A stretch of DNA of 64,000 nt from assembly GCA_964540965.1 (NCBI GenBank), contig CAZIOT010000014.1, positions 1-64,000 on the forward strand, in the 5' to 3' direction. The position numbers and the translations under genes are program-made. The notes under the pieces were generated by a model. The model worked only from the letters and a program-made list of their open reading frames with translations. It was not told the origin of the DNA and ran no database searches. Of the stretch, positions 41,142 to 51,600 are shown in pieces; position 1 is the first letter of the stretch, and each line of letters begins with the position of its first letter. The DNA is from JADYZU01 sp964540965 (GTDB lineage: Bacteria > Pseudomonadota > Alphaproteobacteria > Rhodobacterales > Rhodobacteraceae).

Positions 41142-41582
41142 ACGGCGGGGATCGTCACCCCGGTCGGGCCGTTCCGGGTGACGGCGGCGGGCGGGGTGGT
41201 GATCGCGGCGGCCTGGGGCGAGGCGCCGGAATCGCCGGCTTCACCCACCCTGCGCGAGGCGCTGGCCCAGATCGCCGCATATTTCGACCGCCGTCTGACC
41301 GTGTTCGACCTGCCCCTCGCCCCCGCCAGCGGCTTTGCCGCCGCGATGCGGGCGGCGATGCTGGCCATTCCCCACGGCGAGACGCGCACCTATGGCGAGA
41401 TCGCCCGCGCCCTTGGCGTCACCGCGCAGGCGGTGGGCCAGGGCTGCGGCGCCAATCCGCTGCCGCTGATCGTGCCCTGCCACCGCGTCCTCGGCACCGG
41501 CCATTTCGGCGGCTATTCCGGCCGCGGCGGGGTCGAGACCAAGGCGGCCCTGCTGCGCCACGAAGGGGCGGTGCTGTTGTAG
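41121..41582 (+). CDS. ogt: Methylated-DNA--protein-cysteine methyltransferase
   Basis: Suicide repair protein for O6-methylguanine. The 153 residues hold the active-site Cys120 in 'LPLIVPCHRVLGTG', preceded by the helix-turn-helix 'GETRTYGEIARALGVTAQAVGQGCGANPLP'. The conserved N-terminal 'TPVGPFRVTA' argues for the GTG at 41121, in the palindrome; the next in-frame GTG, 41178, would remove it. The first eight residues (MGQDPPYT) are encoded by the repeat itself. The TAG stop (41580-41582) also lies in a repeat. Confidence 0.85.
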   Translation: MGQDPPYTAGIVTPVGPFRVTAAGGVVIAAAWGEAPESPASPTLREALAQIAAYFDRRLTVFDLPLAPASGFAAAMRAAMLAIPHGETRTYGEIARALGVTAQAVGQGCGANPLPLIVPCHRVLGTGHFGGYSGRGGVETKAALLRHEGAVLL

Positions 41583-41604
41583 GGTGGGTCTTGACCCACC
41601 CTAC
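41579..41604. repeat. GTAGGGTGGG palindrome family, locus D
   Basis: Twelve-base arms GTAGGGTGGGTC and complement around a TT centre. The left arm holds the stop of ogt. With locus C it brackets the ogt gene. Confidence 0.88.
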
Positions 41605-41662
41605 TTGCGCACGGCGCCCGGCGCGCTTAGGCAGGCAACGACCCTGAGCCTTTCGTGATCCG

Positions 41663-42499
41663 ATGTCCCCTGGCGTCCTTCTTGCCGTGCTTGCCGCGGC
41701 CTTCCTTCATGCGCTGTGGAACGCGCTGATCAAGGTCGGCGCCAGCCGGGTCGGCGGCATGGTGATCCTGTCCATCGTCGAAATTCCCATCGGCCTTGCC
41801 GTCGCGCTGGCGCGGCCGATGATCGACCCGGCCGCCTGGCCTTGGGTCATCGCCGCCGGCTGCACCCATTTCGGCTACAAGTTCTTTCTGACCTATGCCT
41901 ATGACCATGGCGACCTGAGCCGCGTCTATCCGATTGCCCGCGGTGCCGCGCCGATGATCGTCACCGTCGCCGGTCTGTTCCTGCTGCCCGATGCGGTCAG
42001 CCACGGCGAATACCTGGGGATCGCGGTCCTCAGCCTTGGCATCCTCCTGATGGCCCATGGCGTCTTTTCCGGTGGCGAGCAGCGGCGGCTCCTGCCGTTT
42101 GCGCTTGGCTCGGCGGTGGCGACGGCGACCTATACGATGATCGACGGCACCGGCGCGCGGCTGTCAGGCGATGCGGTGGCCTATGTCGCCTGGGTGTTCG
42201 TCGCCGACGGGCTGATCTTCACCGCCGGCATGGTCGCGCTTCGCGGCCGGTCGGTGATCCCCCGCGGCGGCCGCGCCTGGGTACAGGGCGCCTTCGCCTC
42301 GGCCGCCTCCTATGGCGCCTATGCGGTGTCGATCTGGGCGATGACCGTGGCGCCGATTGCGGTGGTGGCGGCCTTGCGCGAAACCTCGATCCTGTTTGCG
42401 GTGCTGATCGGCTGGCTGGCCTTCGGCGAGCGCATGGACCGCTGGAAGGCGCTGGCGGCGGGCCTGATCGTCGCCGGCGTGATCCTGACGCGGATCTAG
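41663..42499 (+). CDS. EamA/DMT family transporter
   Basis: A 278-residue inner-membrane protein with ten predicted helices in two EamA halves. It begins MSPGVLLAVLAAAFLHALWNALIKVG; 'HALWN.LIK' is common in one EamA subgroup, as is the C-terminal 'ALRETSILFAVLIGWLAFGERMD'. The substrate is unknown. The 284 bases that follow (42500-42783) hold no gene; AT-rich TTCAATGCAATAATTC at about 42582-42597 could be a promoter for the protease gene. Confidence 0.85.
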   Translation: MSPGVLLAVLAAAFLHALWNALIKVGASRVGGMVILSIVEIPIGLAVALARPMIDPAAWPWVIAAGCTHFGYKFFLTYAYDHGDLSRVYPIARGAAPMIVTVAGLFLLPDAVSHGEYLGIAVLSLGILLMAHGVFSGGEQRRLLPFALGSAVATATYTMIDGTGARLSGDAVAYVAWVFVADGLIFTAGMVALRGRSVIPRGGRAWVQGAFASAASYGAYAVSIWAMTVAPIAVVAALRETSILFAVLIGWLAFGERMDRWKALAAGLIVAGVILTRI

Positions 42500-42783
42500 G
42501 GCGGGGAATCTGTCGCCAAATCGATTCAACAGCCTGCAGGGTTGGCGGTGGCGCCCGCCATCCCATCCGGCAGCTACCTGATTCAATGCAATAATTCTGC
42601 AAGGACGCCGTGGCAGGGCCGCGGTCAGGGGGCCGCGCGCCCCTAATCCGCCGTTAGCATGTTTCGCCCCAGGATCCCTCTCGCAGGACCATTCCGGTTT
42701 CGGCCCGGCCGAGTCTCCCGGCGATCACCCTGCCTGATCGCCCGTGCCGCTACCCGGCACGCAAAGACCGTGCGGAACTGCCG

Positions 42784-45114
42784 ATGCCGTTCAGTCCCAG
42801 CTTTGGCGATGGCGATCTTGCCTGGTGGTTCGGCGCCGGTCCCGGCGGCACCCATCTTGATGCCGCCTGGCGGCTGGCAAGCGGCGCGGGCGTTGCCGTG
42901 GCGGTTGTCGAACAGGGGCTGAACGGCGGGCATCTTTACCTTCAGGGCGCGATGCTGTCGGCCACCGGGCCCGAGGCCGCGGCGATGCCCTGGTCGGAAC
43001 ACGGAACCGGCGTCGCCGGTCTGCTGGCCGGGCGCGGCACGCCGGGCAGCGCCGGCACGGGTGCGGCACCGGGGGCGGCGCTGATCTGGGTTCCGCTCGA
43101 CTTTTCCCGCGGGTTCGACGCGCCATCGGTGCTGGCGGCGATCACGGCGCAGGCCGCCGCCGATGTCGCCAACAATTCCTGGGGCAACCCCGCGGCCTTT
43201 GGCGACAGCTTCCGCCTGTCGGCCTGGGCGCCGGTCGCCGCGGCCATCACCGAAGCGGTAAGCGAGGGGCGCGGCGGCCTTGGCACGGTGCTGGTCTTTG
43301 CCGGCGGCAACGGCCGGCTGATGCGCGACGGGCGCAATATCGGCGACGATTCCAACTTTCACGACCTGGCGAACGGCCGGCAGGTCATCGCCGTGGCCGC
43401 CAGTGACGAATCCGGCGCTGCCGCGTTCTTTTCCAGCCCCGGTGCCAACCTGCTGGTCGCCGCGCCGGGCCTCGCGCTGACCACCGCCTCGGGGGCGGGG
43501 CCGGGGGACAGCGGCCTTGCCACCGTCTCGGGCACATCCTTTGCCGCACCGCTTGTCTCGGGCATCGTGGCGCTGATGCTCGAGGTCAACCCGGCGCTGG
43601 GATACCGCGACGTGAAGGCGATCCTGGCACTGACCGCGCAGCCCGGCGCTGGCGGCACCGCCAATGGCGGCAGCGGTTTCAACGGCGGCGGGCTGATCCA
43701 CAGCCGCGACCTTGGCTTTGGCGTGGTCGATGCCGCCGCCGCGGTGCGGCTTGCCCGCAGCTGGGACCGGCAATCGACCGCCGCGACCGAGGCGCACGAG
43801 ACGGCATCGGCGCTGCCGGTGACGAATGCCGACCGCAGCCATGCGGTGATCGGCTTCGACATTGCCGCCGGAATGACGCTCGAGTGGGTGGACCTGACGC
43901 TGACCCTGCGCGACAGCGCGCTGTCCGGCCTGCAGATCACGCTGGTGTCGCCCGCCGGAACCGTCATCCGGGTGTCCGACACGCTGGCGGCTGCCGGCAG
44001 CAAGACCTGGCTCGACTTCGGTTTCGGCATCGCCGGGCTGCGAGGAGAGACCGCCGCCGGCCACTGGGAACTGCATCTGAGCCACGAGACGCCCTCGGCC
44101 GCCCTCGCCGTCTATGGCGCGGTGCTCGACCTGTATGGAGACACCGCCGGCGCCGACGATCTGACCGTATTCACCCGCGCATTCGCCGGGCTGGCCGCCG
44201 ATGATACCGCCCGGCGGCTGATCGCCGATGACGACGGCGGCAACGACACGCTGAACTTTGCCGCGGCGGCGCCGGGGCTGCGGCTGAACCTGGCGACGGG
44301 CGCGGCGCTGCTTGATGGCGTCGCGCTGCGCCTGCGCGGCACGTTCGAGACGGTCCATGGCACCGCCGGCGACGACCGCCTGATCGCCGGCAGCGCCGGC
44401 GCCGTTCTGCGCGGCGACGACGGGGATGACCGGCTGGACGGCGGCGCCCTCGACGACAGGCTGGTGGGGGGTGCCGGCAACGATCTGATCACCGGCGGGG
44501 CGGGCAATGACACGCTCGACGGCGGCAGCGGCGCCGACCGGCTGTTCGGCGGGGCCGGCGACGATACCTATCACATCGACGATGCCGGCGACCGCATCAT
44601 CGAACGCGGCGGCGACGGTCACGACCGGGTGACGGCCTCGGTCTCGCTCACGCTGGCGGGCACCGCGGTCGAAGAGGCAATGCTGACCGGAAGCGGGGAT
44701 CTGGGCCTGCGCGGCAATGCGCTGGACAACATCCTGTGGGGCAATGCCGGCGACAACATCCTTCATGGCGGTGGCGGCAACGATACAATCCATGGGGGCG
44801 GCGGCAGCGACACGATGATCGGCGGCGCCGGGGCGGACACATTTCTGTTACTTCTTCCCGGCAGAGAAGATTCTTCTCTGGAGATCCGCGATTTCGCCAG
44901 CGGGATTGACCGAATTGCGCTTTCCACAGCAGATTTCGCCACCCTTCCCGCCCTTGGTTTCGATCCGGCCGCAAGCGGCCCGCAGCTCTGGCTGGATGAG
45001 CGCAACGGTGAGTTGCGATTCGATCCCGATGGCAATGGCGATGACCCGGCGACAACGATTGCCTGGCTGGGACGTGGCGCGCATCTGGCCGCGGATGACC
45101 TGATCCTGTGGTAG
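42784..45114 (+). CDS. Secreted S8 (subtilisin/kexin-like) protease with P domain and RTX repeats
   Basis: A 776-residue protein without a signal peptide, as for type I secretion substrates. Order: S8 catalytic domain (about 25-320), kexin-type P domain (about 350-455, 'HAVIGFDIAAGMTLEWVDLTL'), RTX calcium-binding nonapeptides ('GGAGNDTLDGG', about 522-690), and a C-terminal secretion-type region. His73 ('HGTGVAGL'), Asn176 and Ser252 ('GTSFAAP') are normal, but the position of the catalytic Asp is Glu43 ('AVVEQGL' in place of VVDxG). Activity is therefore uncertain. The type I export ATPase and membrane fusion protein are not in the window. The ATG has only a weak GGA upstream. Confidence 0.85.
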   Translation: MPFSPSFGDGDLAWWFGAGPGGTHLDAAWRLASGAGVAVAVVEQGLNGGHLYLQGAMLSATGPEAAAMPWSEHGTGVAGLLAGRGTPGSAGTGAAPGAALIWVPLDFSRGFDAPSVLAAITAQAAADVANNSWGNPAAFGDSFRLSAWAPVAAAITEAVSEGRGGLGTVLVFAGGNGRLMRDGRNIGDDSNFHDLANGRQVIAVAASDESGAAAFFSSPGANLLVAAPGLALTTASGAGPGDSGLATVSGTSFAAPLVSGIVALMLEVNPALGYRDVKAILALTAQPGAGGTANGGSGFNGGGLIHSRDLGFGVVDAAAAVRLARSWDRQSTAATEAHETASALPVTNADRSHAVIGFDIAAGMTLEWVDLTLTLRDSALSGLQITLVSPAGTVIRVSDTLAAAGSKTWLDFGFGIAGLRGETAAGHWELHLSHETPSAALAVYGAVLDLYGDTAGADDLTVFTRAFAGLAADDTARRLIADDDGGNDTLNFAAAAPGLRLNLATGAALLDGVALRLRGTFETVHGTAGDDRLIAGSAGAVLRGDDGDDRLDGGALDDRLVGGAGNDLITGGAGNDTLDGGSGADRLFGGAGDDTYHIDDAGDRIIERGGDGHDRVTASVSLTLAGTAVEEAMLTGSGDLGLRGNALDNILWGNAGDNILHGGGGNDTIHGGGGSDTMIGGAGADTFLLLLPGREDSSLEIRDFASGIDRIALSTADFATLPALGFDPAASGPQLWLDERNGELRFDPDGNGDDPATTIAWLGRGAHLAADDLILW

Positions 45115-45623
45115 CGGCCGGCAATTGGCCGGCCCACCATTCACACCCGCGACACGAACCGTTCACAATCCTGCCGCAATCGAAAAGGGCCGCTGGCCCC
45201 CCTCCCGGTCGCGTCGCCGGGGTCGCGGCGCGTCGGGAAATCGGCCAGTTCCCTGATTATGGAATATTTTCCTTCCAGAAAATTTTCTTCACCTGCCAGC
45301 CGGGCCATGCCCCGCCTGGCGGCGGACCCGGCACCCGAATCGGCTGGGACAGTCCTGGCGCAATATCTCGATTGTGTTCCCTTACGGAAACGCAACTTAT
45401 GAGTGAAATGAAATTTCGCCAGCCCCAAAATACTACTTGACACTTGGCGACAACAATCAGTCGCGGCCCAGAATCGCGGGCATTTTCGGCAATATTTACC
45501 AAAGATATTAATCAATCATTTACAGCGCGGCCGATCAAAGCCGATCTTGTCGCCAGCAATTTGACAGGCCCCGGGCACGCCACGTTGTGGCGACCGGGGG
45601 TTACCGCGATAGGGAGTTCCAGA
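45115..45623 (+). promoter_or_regulatory. AT-rich 509-base leader of the giant RTX gene
   Basis: Two strongly AT-rich patches (45253-45290 and 45480-45525) stand out against the high-GC surroundings and probably contain promoter or regulator sites. AGAAAATTTTCT (45277-45288) is a perfect 12-base palindrome. TTGACA occurs at 45437-45442 but has no matching -10. An open frame runs through from 45444 but lacks a start signal, so I treat this region as non-coding. Confidence 0.5.
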
Positions 45624-48600
45624 ATGCCGACCATCACCCTGACCGTTACCAAGACCGGCCCGGCCGACGGGGTCACGTCCTTCAACTCGATCACCGCGGC
45701 GCTGGCACAGGCGAACACGCTGTCCGACGAGGTGGTGATCGAGGTCGGCGCCGGAACCTATGACGAGAACCCGGTGATCGGCCGCAGCGATATCTCGCTG
45801 GTGGCGACCGCCGGGCGCGGCGCCACCACCATCGCCGGCACCGCCGCGCTGATGGGGCCGGGCAGCCAGGGCACGGTGACGCTTCTCGCGGGCACCAACA
45901 ACGTGGCGATTTCCGGCTTTACCATCCTGGGCTTTGACGGGACCAACCCCGGCGTGGAGGTCGCGGCGGTCTATCTCCAGGGCGCCCACAGCGACTTTGC
46001 CCTGACTGACAACGAAATTGTGGCCCAGGGCGAAGCCGGGCTTCTGACCGAGTATTCGCCGGTGCTGGACAACATCGTAGTCACGGGCAACATCTTTTCC
46101 GGGCAAACCTTTGTCGGCGCCAACCCCGGCATCGGCGACCAGTGGACGGTGGCCAACGTGCCGCGGCAACTGGTCGTGATCAGCGGCAACGGGCAGAACG
46201 CCAGCAACGTCACCTTCAGCAACAACGAGATCACCGGCACCACCGGCGGCCTGACCACCGGCAATGTCGCCTCGGGCAATTCGCTAGTCACCATCGACGC
46301 CGACAATTCGACCATCTCGGGCAACGTTTTCACGGGCTTCACCAACGGCAACGGCTGGCAGCTTCGGGTCCGCGAAAGCGGCAACACCTTGGAGGGCAAC
46401 AATTTCTCGAGCCCGCTTGGCGGCAAGATCGGGCTTTACACCGAGTTCGCCAGCGGCGAGGCGCCGGCCGTGGTCAGCGACACCACCCTGTCCGGCAGCA
46501 ATGCCGACGACGCCATCCTTTCGACCTCCGGCAATGACCTGATCGAGGGCGGCGGCGGCAACGACACGATCTATGACCTTGGCGGCAGCGACAGCATCAG
46601 CGGCGGCGGCGGCAACGACCGCGTGGTCTATGCCGGGCCGGCGTATGATTATGACGTGACCCGCAATGGCGACGGCAGCTATACCGTCGCCTATACCGGC
46701 ACCGTCGCCGCGCTCGCCGGCACCGACACCCTGACCGGGGTTGAGGGGCTGTCCTTCGCCGGGCAAAGCTATGCGACCGAGCTTCTGACCAACGCGCCGT
46801 CGACCGCAGGCTATACGCTGCGCTTCCATCAGGATTTCTCGGCCGGCACCGCCGGGATCCCTGGCGCCGCCAATGGCGGCTACGGCATCGTCACCCATGT
46901 GCCGGACATGGCTGCCGACCTGCCCGGGGCCTCGGGCGGCGGCTATGCGATCCTGGAACAATCGGGCGCGCCGGGTAGCGAAAGCGGCCCGTTCTTCCGC
47001 TTTGACGGATATCGTGCCGATTTCGGCGACGGCTATGCCACCTCGGTCCGCATCTATCTGGATACCCACATGGCGCTGGGCGAGGGCTTTGACTATTCCG
47101 TCGCGGCGTCCAACCAGTCGGGCGGGCACCTGCGCGACTTCATCTTCCATGTCACCGCGGATGCCAGCACCGGCACGATCGTGATCGGCGCCGACAACAA
47201 CACCAATTTCGCGCCGCAGAACAACCTCGAGACCAAGAACCACGTCGATGTGACGACTTCGGGCTGGTACACGTTCCAGCACAATTTCTATGAAAATGCC
47301 GACGGCAACCTGGAAGTGGCGATGAGCGTCTTTGACGCTTCGGGCGCCTGGCTGTTCACCGAGATCAGCAGCACCACTGACGCTGTGGCGACGCAGGTCG
47401 GCGGCAACCGTTATGGATGGTTCACCAATATCGACGTGACCGGCGGCATCATGGTGGACGACATCGCGCTGGCCACGTCGAGCGACGGCGAGGTGCAGTT
47501 GCGGCGCGGCAACGTGATCCTTGGCGAGTTCGACACGCCCGCAGAGGCTGCGGCCGAAGCGTCGGATCCGGCGGATTACATCGTCGATGCCGACGGCGTG
47601 TTCCATGTCTTTGACGGCATGTATCTGCAGGCGGCGATCAACGCCGCATCGGCGGGCGCCACGATCATGGTGGCGGGCGGCGCGCTGGGCGATACCGGCG
47701 TCGTCACCGTCGACAAGCAGCTGACGATCCTTGGCGCCAACGAAGGGCTGGCCGGCGACGATTCCGGCCGCGGCACCGAATCCGTCCTTGGCAGCGGCAC
47801 CACGATGAACATCACCGCCGAGGGTGTGGTGATCGACGGGATGAAGTTCCTGGGCGGCGGCACCGTGCTGGGCAGCAGCGCCGGGATCTATGTCGGCGCC
47901 AATGGCGTGACCATCCGCAACACGGTCCTTGAGGGCAACGGGTCGGCCTATACCGGCATCACCACGCCCTATGGCGGCAATGTCACCGGGCTGAGCATCA
48001 CCGGCAACCTGTTCACCGGCTGGGACAGCTCGGCCTATTTCAACCCGACCACCGGCGTCTCGATCACCGGCAACCACTTCAATGCCACCGGCAGCCTGAA
48101 CATCGGCAATCTGGCGACGGGCAGCCTGGTCGACAACAACGAGTTCACCGGCAGCCTTGGCGCGCCGATCGCCTATGACGTGATGGACTCGGACGAGGAT
48201 GTCAGCCAGTTCATCGGCACCGGCAACACCTTTGACAACGGCCCGGCGCGGGATGTGTCGATCTATGTCTATGGCAACGGCAGCGCCGGCACCACGGTCA
48301 CCGGCACCAGCCTGAACGACCGCTTTGTCACCGACTACATGACCAATGCCAATTCGGCCGACACCTTCTTTGGCGGGGCCGGCGACGACACGATCCATGG
48401 CAGCGGCGGCGCCGATTCCATCTCGGGCGGCGCGGACAACGATGTGATCGTCGGCGGCGCCGGCGACGACCAACTGGACGGCGGCGACGGCATCGACACG
48501 CTGGACGTTTCGGATGCCGGCACGGGCGGCGCCTTTGTCGAGCTCAACCTTGGCGTCAGCTTCTCGTCCGCGGGCGGGTTCGACCATGCCGCGAATTTCG

Positions 48601-51600
48601 AGAATATCCGCGGTTCGGCCGGCAACGATGCCCTCTTCGGCAGCGACGACGACAACGTGTTCTTCGCCTCGGGCGGCAATGACGCCATCGACGGGCGCGA
48701 CGGCACCGATACTTTCGATGCCGGGGCCGCAACCGCGGCGCTGACCGTCGACCTTGCCGCCGAAAGCGCCTCGGGCGCCCATTCCGGCGTGCTGATGAAT
48801 ATCGAGAACGTCATCGCCGGCTCGGGCGATGACAGCCTGACCGGCAATGACGGCGACAACGTGCTGAACGGCGGCGCCGGCAACGACCGTATCGCCGGCG
48901 GCGCGGGCAACGACACCATCATCGGCGGCGGCGGCGTCGACACCGTGGTCTTTGCCGAAGCGTTCGACAGCGACAATGTCGACTTCATCGGCATGACCAT
49001 CACCACCGCCACCGAAGGCACCGATACCGTGTCGGGGATCGAGCGAATGGTGTTCGACGACCGCACGGTGTTCATCGTGCAGGCCGGGGATTCGATCCAG
49101 GCCGCCATCGACGCGGCGGCCGAGGGCGACCTGATCTTCATCGCCGCCGGCACCCATGTCCTGCCGACACAGCTTAACGTCAACAAGGGCGTCGAACTGC
49201 GCGGCGCCGGCGAAGGGCAGACCATCCTTCAGACCGCGGCCACCGGCTGGGGCATCTATGTCACCGCCGATGACGTGACGCTCAAGGGCTTTTCCGTCGA
49301 TGCCGCGGCGACCACTCTCTACGGCATCAAGGTGTCGCCTGACGGCGTCGGCCCTGCCGAGGTCGTCACCGGGCTGGAAATCGACCATGTGACCATCTCC
49401 GGCGCCGGCCGGACCGAGCTGGACCTGAACCGGGTCGACAATTCCACGCTGTCGAACCTGACGCTTGACGGCAACGGCACCGCCGGCAACGGCCTGTCGC
49501 TGTCGGCCTCGAACCACATCACGGTCGAGAACCTGACCACCCTCGACAACCTCTGGGGCGGGGTGGCGATCTATCCCGAAACCAGCGGGCCGGACTGGAC
49601 CGACGGATCGGACGATATCACCTTTACCGGCACGCTGGATCTGGGCGAGGCGCAGGGCCTCTATATCCAGGAAAGCGGCAGCAGCGCGGCCACCAATATC
49701 GAGGTCGAGGGCTGGGACGAGGTTTATATCGTCAAGAACGACACCTTCCGTCCGGGCGCCGAACAATACACCTTCCTGTTCGAGACCGAGGCCGAGGCTT
49801 TGGCCTTTGCCACCGCCCTGCCGACGCCCAAGGATTCGGTGGTGACCGGGCCCGAGGGCAACGACCTGCCTGATACCGACCTGGGCAGCGTCTTCATCGT
49901 CGGGCCGGGCATGTCGATCCAGGCGGCCATCGACGCCGCGGAGCCGGGTGACACGATCCAGGTCCTTGAAGGCACCTATGCCGAGAACGTCACCGTCAAC
50001 AAGGACGGCCTGACCATCATCGGCATCGGCGACCCCGAGGACATCATCATCCAGGGCACGTTCAAGGCCGACAACGCCATCACCGGCAGCGTGGTGGACG
50101 CGATCCTGACGGGGGCGCCCTACAGCAATGCGTCGGGCAACGGGGTGACCGTGACCGGCGACGGCGTGACCCTGGGCAACCTGACGATCAAGGGCTTCTA
50201 CGCCGGCATCGAACTTGGCAACGGCATCGAGGGGCTGACGCTGAACGGGGTCGACCTGACCGAAGGCGTGGTCGGCATCCTCAAGGCGACGATGGCGGTG
50301 GTCGACGACCTGACCATCACCGGCGGCAGCATTGCCGACATCTATCACGGGATGCTGATCCAGAAGGGCGTGGGCGGCGGCAAGCTGGACGGGCTGACCG
50401 TCACCGGCACCTCCTTCACCCATGTGGGCGAAAAGGGCATCTATCTGGAAACCGGCTCGAATGTCCTGATCACCGGCATCACGATGACCGATGTCGCCGC
50501 CTACGGCCGCGCCGGCAGCTTTGGCATTCCCGGCACCTGGGGCACCGGTATCGACATCAACCTCAAGTATGACGACGGCGTGCCCTATTCGAACATCGTG
50601 ATCGAGAATTTCGCGATGACGAATGTCGGCGTGTCCAACGGTGCCGGCAGCAGCCACCTCGGCGGCGCCGCCATCTCGATCAAGGCGCGCGACGACGGAC
50701 CGTCCTACAACTCGAGTGCCGCCAGCTTCAGCGGGCAGGTCATTGTCCGCAACGGCATCATCGACACCACCTCGACCGGGGTGCGCGCGGGCGAGCCGGG
50801 CAAGAACCTTGCCGCACCCGGCGTCACCGCGGTCACCGGCCCGGCCGTGTATGTGGAAAATGTCACGGTGTCGAATTTCACCGCGGGCATGGGCGACAAC
50901 GTGTCGCTGACCCGGATGGAAGTCGTGCTGACCGGCAGCGACGACACCTGGACCTTCAACCCGGCCACCACCGGCCCGGTCGATGTCTGGGGCGATGCCG
51001 GCAATGATGCGGTCGGCGGCGGCGCCGGCGCCGACAACCTGTTCGGCGGCGACGGCAACGACCTGCTTGTCGGCAATGCCGGCGGCGACACCCTGACCGG
51101 CGGTCTGGGTGACGATGCGCTGATCGGCGGCGCCGGGGCCGATGTGCTGAACGGCGGCGACGGTTCCGACTGGGCAGTCTATGCCAGCTCGGCCTCCGGG
51201 GTGCAGATCAACCTGCTGCTCGGCACCGCTACGGGCGGCGATGCGACGGGCGACACCCTGGCGCTGATCGAGAATGTGGCTGGCTCGACCAGTGCCGACC
51301 AGCTGGTCGGCAACGGCGGGGACAACACGCTTGACGGTGCGGCCGGCAACGACGTCCTTGATGGCGGCGGCGGCAACGACCTGCTGATCCACGCTGACGG
51401 CGACGACACGATCACCGGCGGCGACGGCGATGATACGGTCGAATTCGATCTGGACTGGGAAGACTATACGATCACCCGCTCCGGATCGAGCTATACGGTG
51501 GTCGGCGGCGGCTTTACCGACATCGTCACCGGGGTCGAGGAGTTCATCTTCAACGGCACCACGATCAGCGTTGTGGATGATCCCGACTCCATCGTCTCGG

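Noticed and set aside
45444..45623. Upstream extension of the giant RTX protein by 60 residues
   Set aside because: The added part is AT-rich, lacks a ribosome-binding site and does not resemble the start of the beta-helix; AGGGAG marks 45624.
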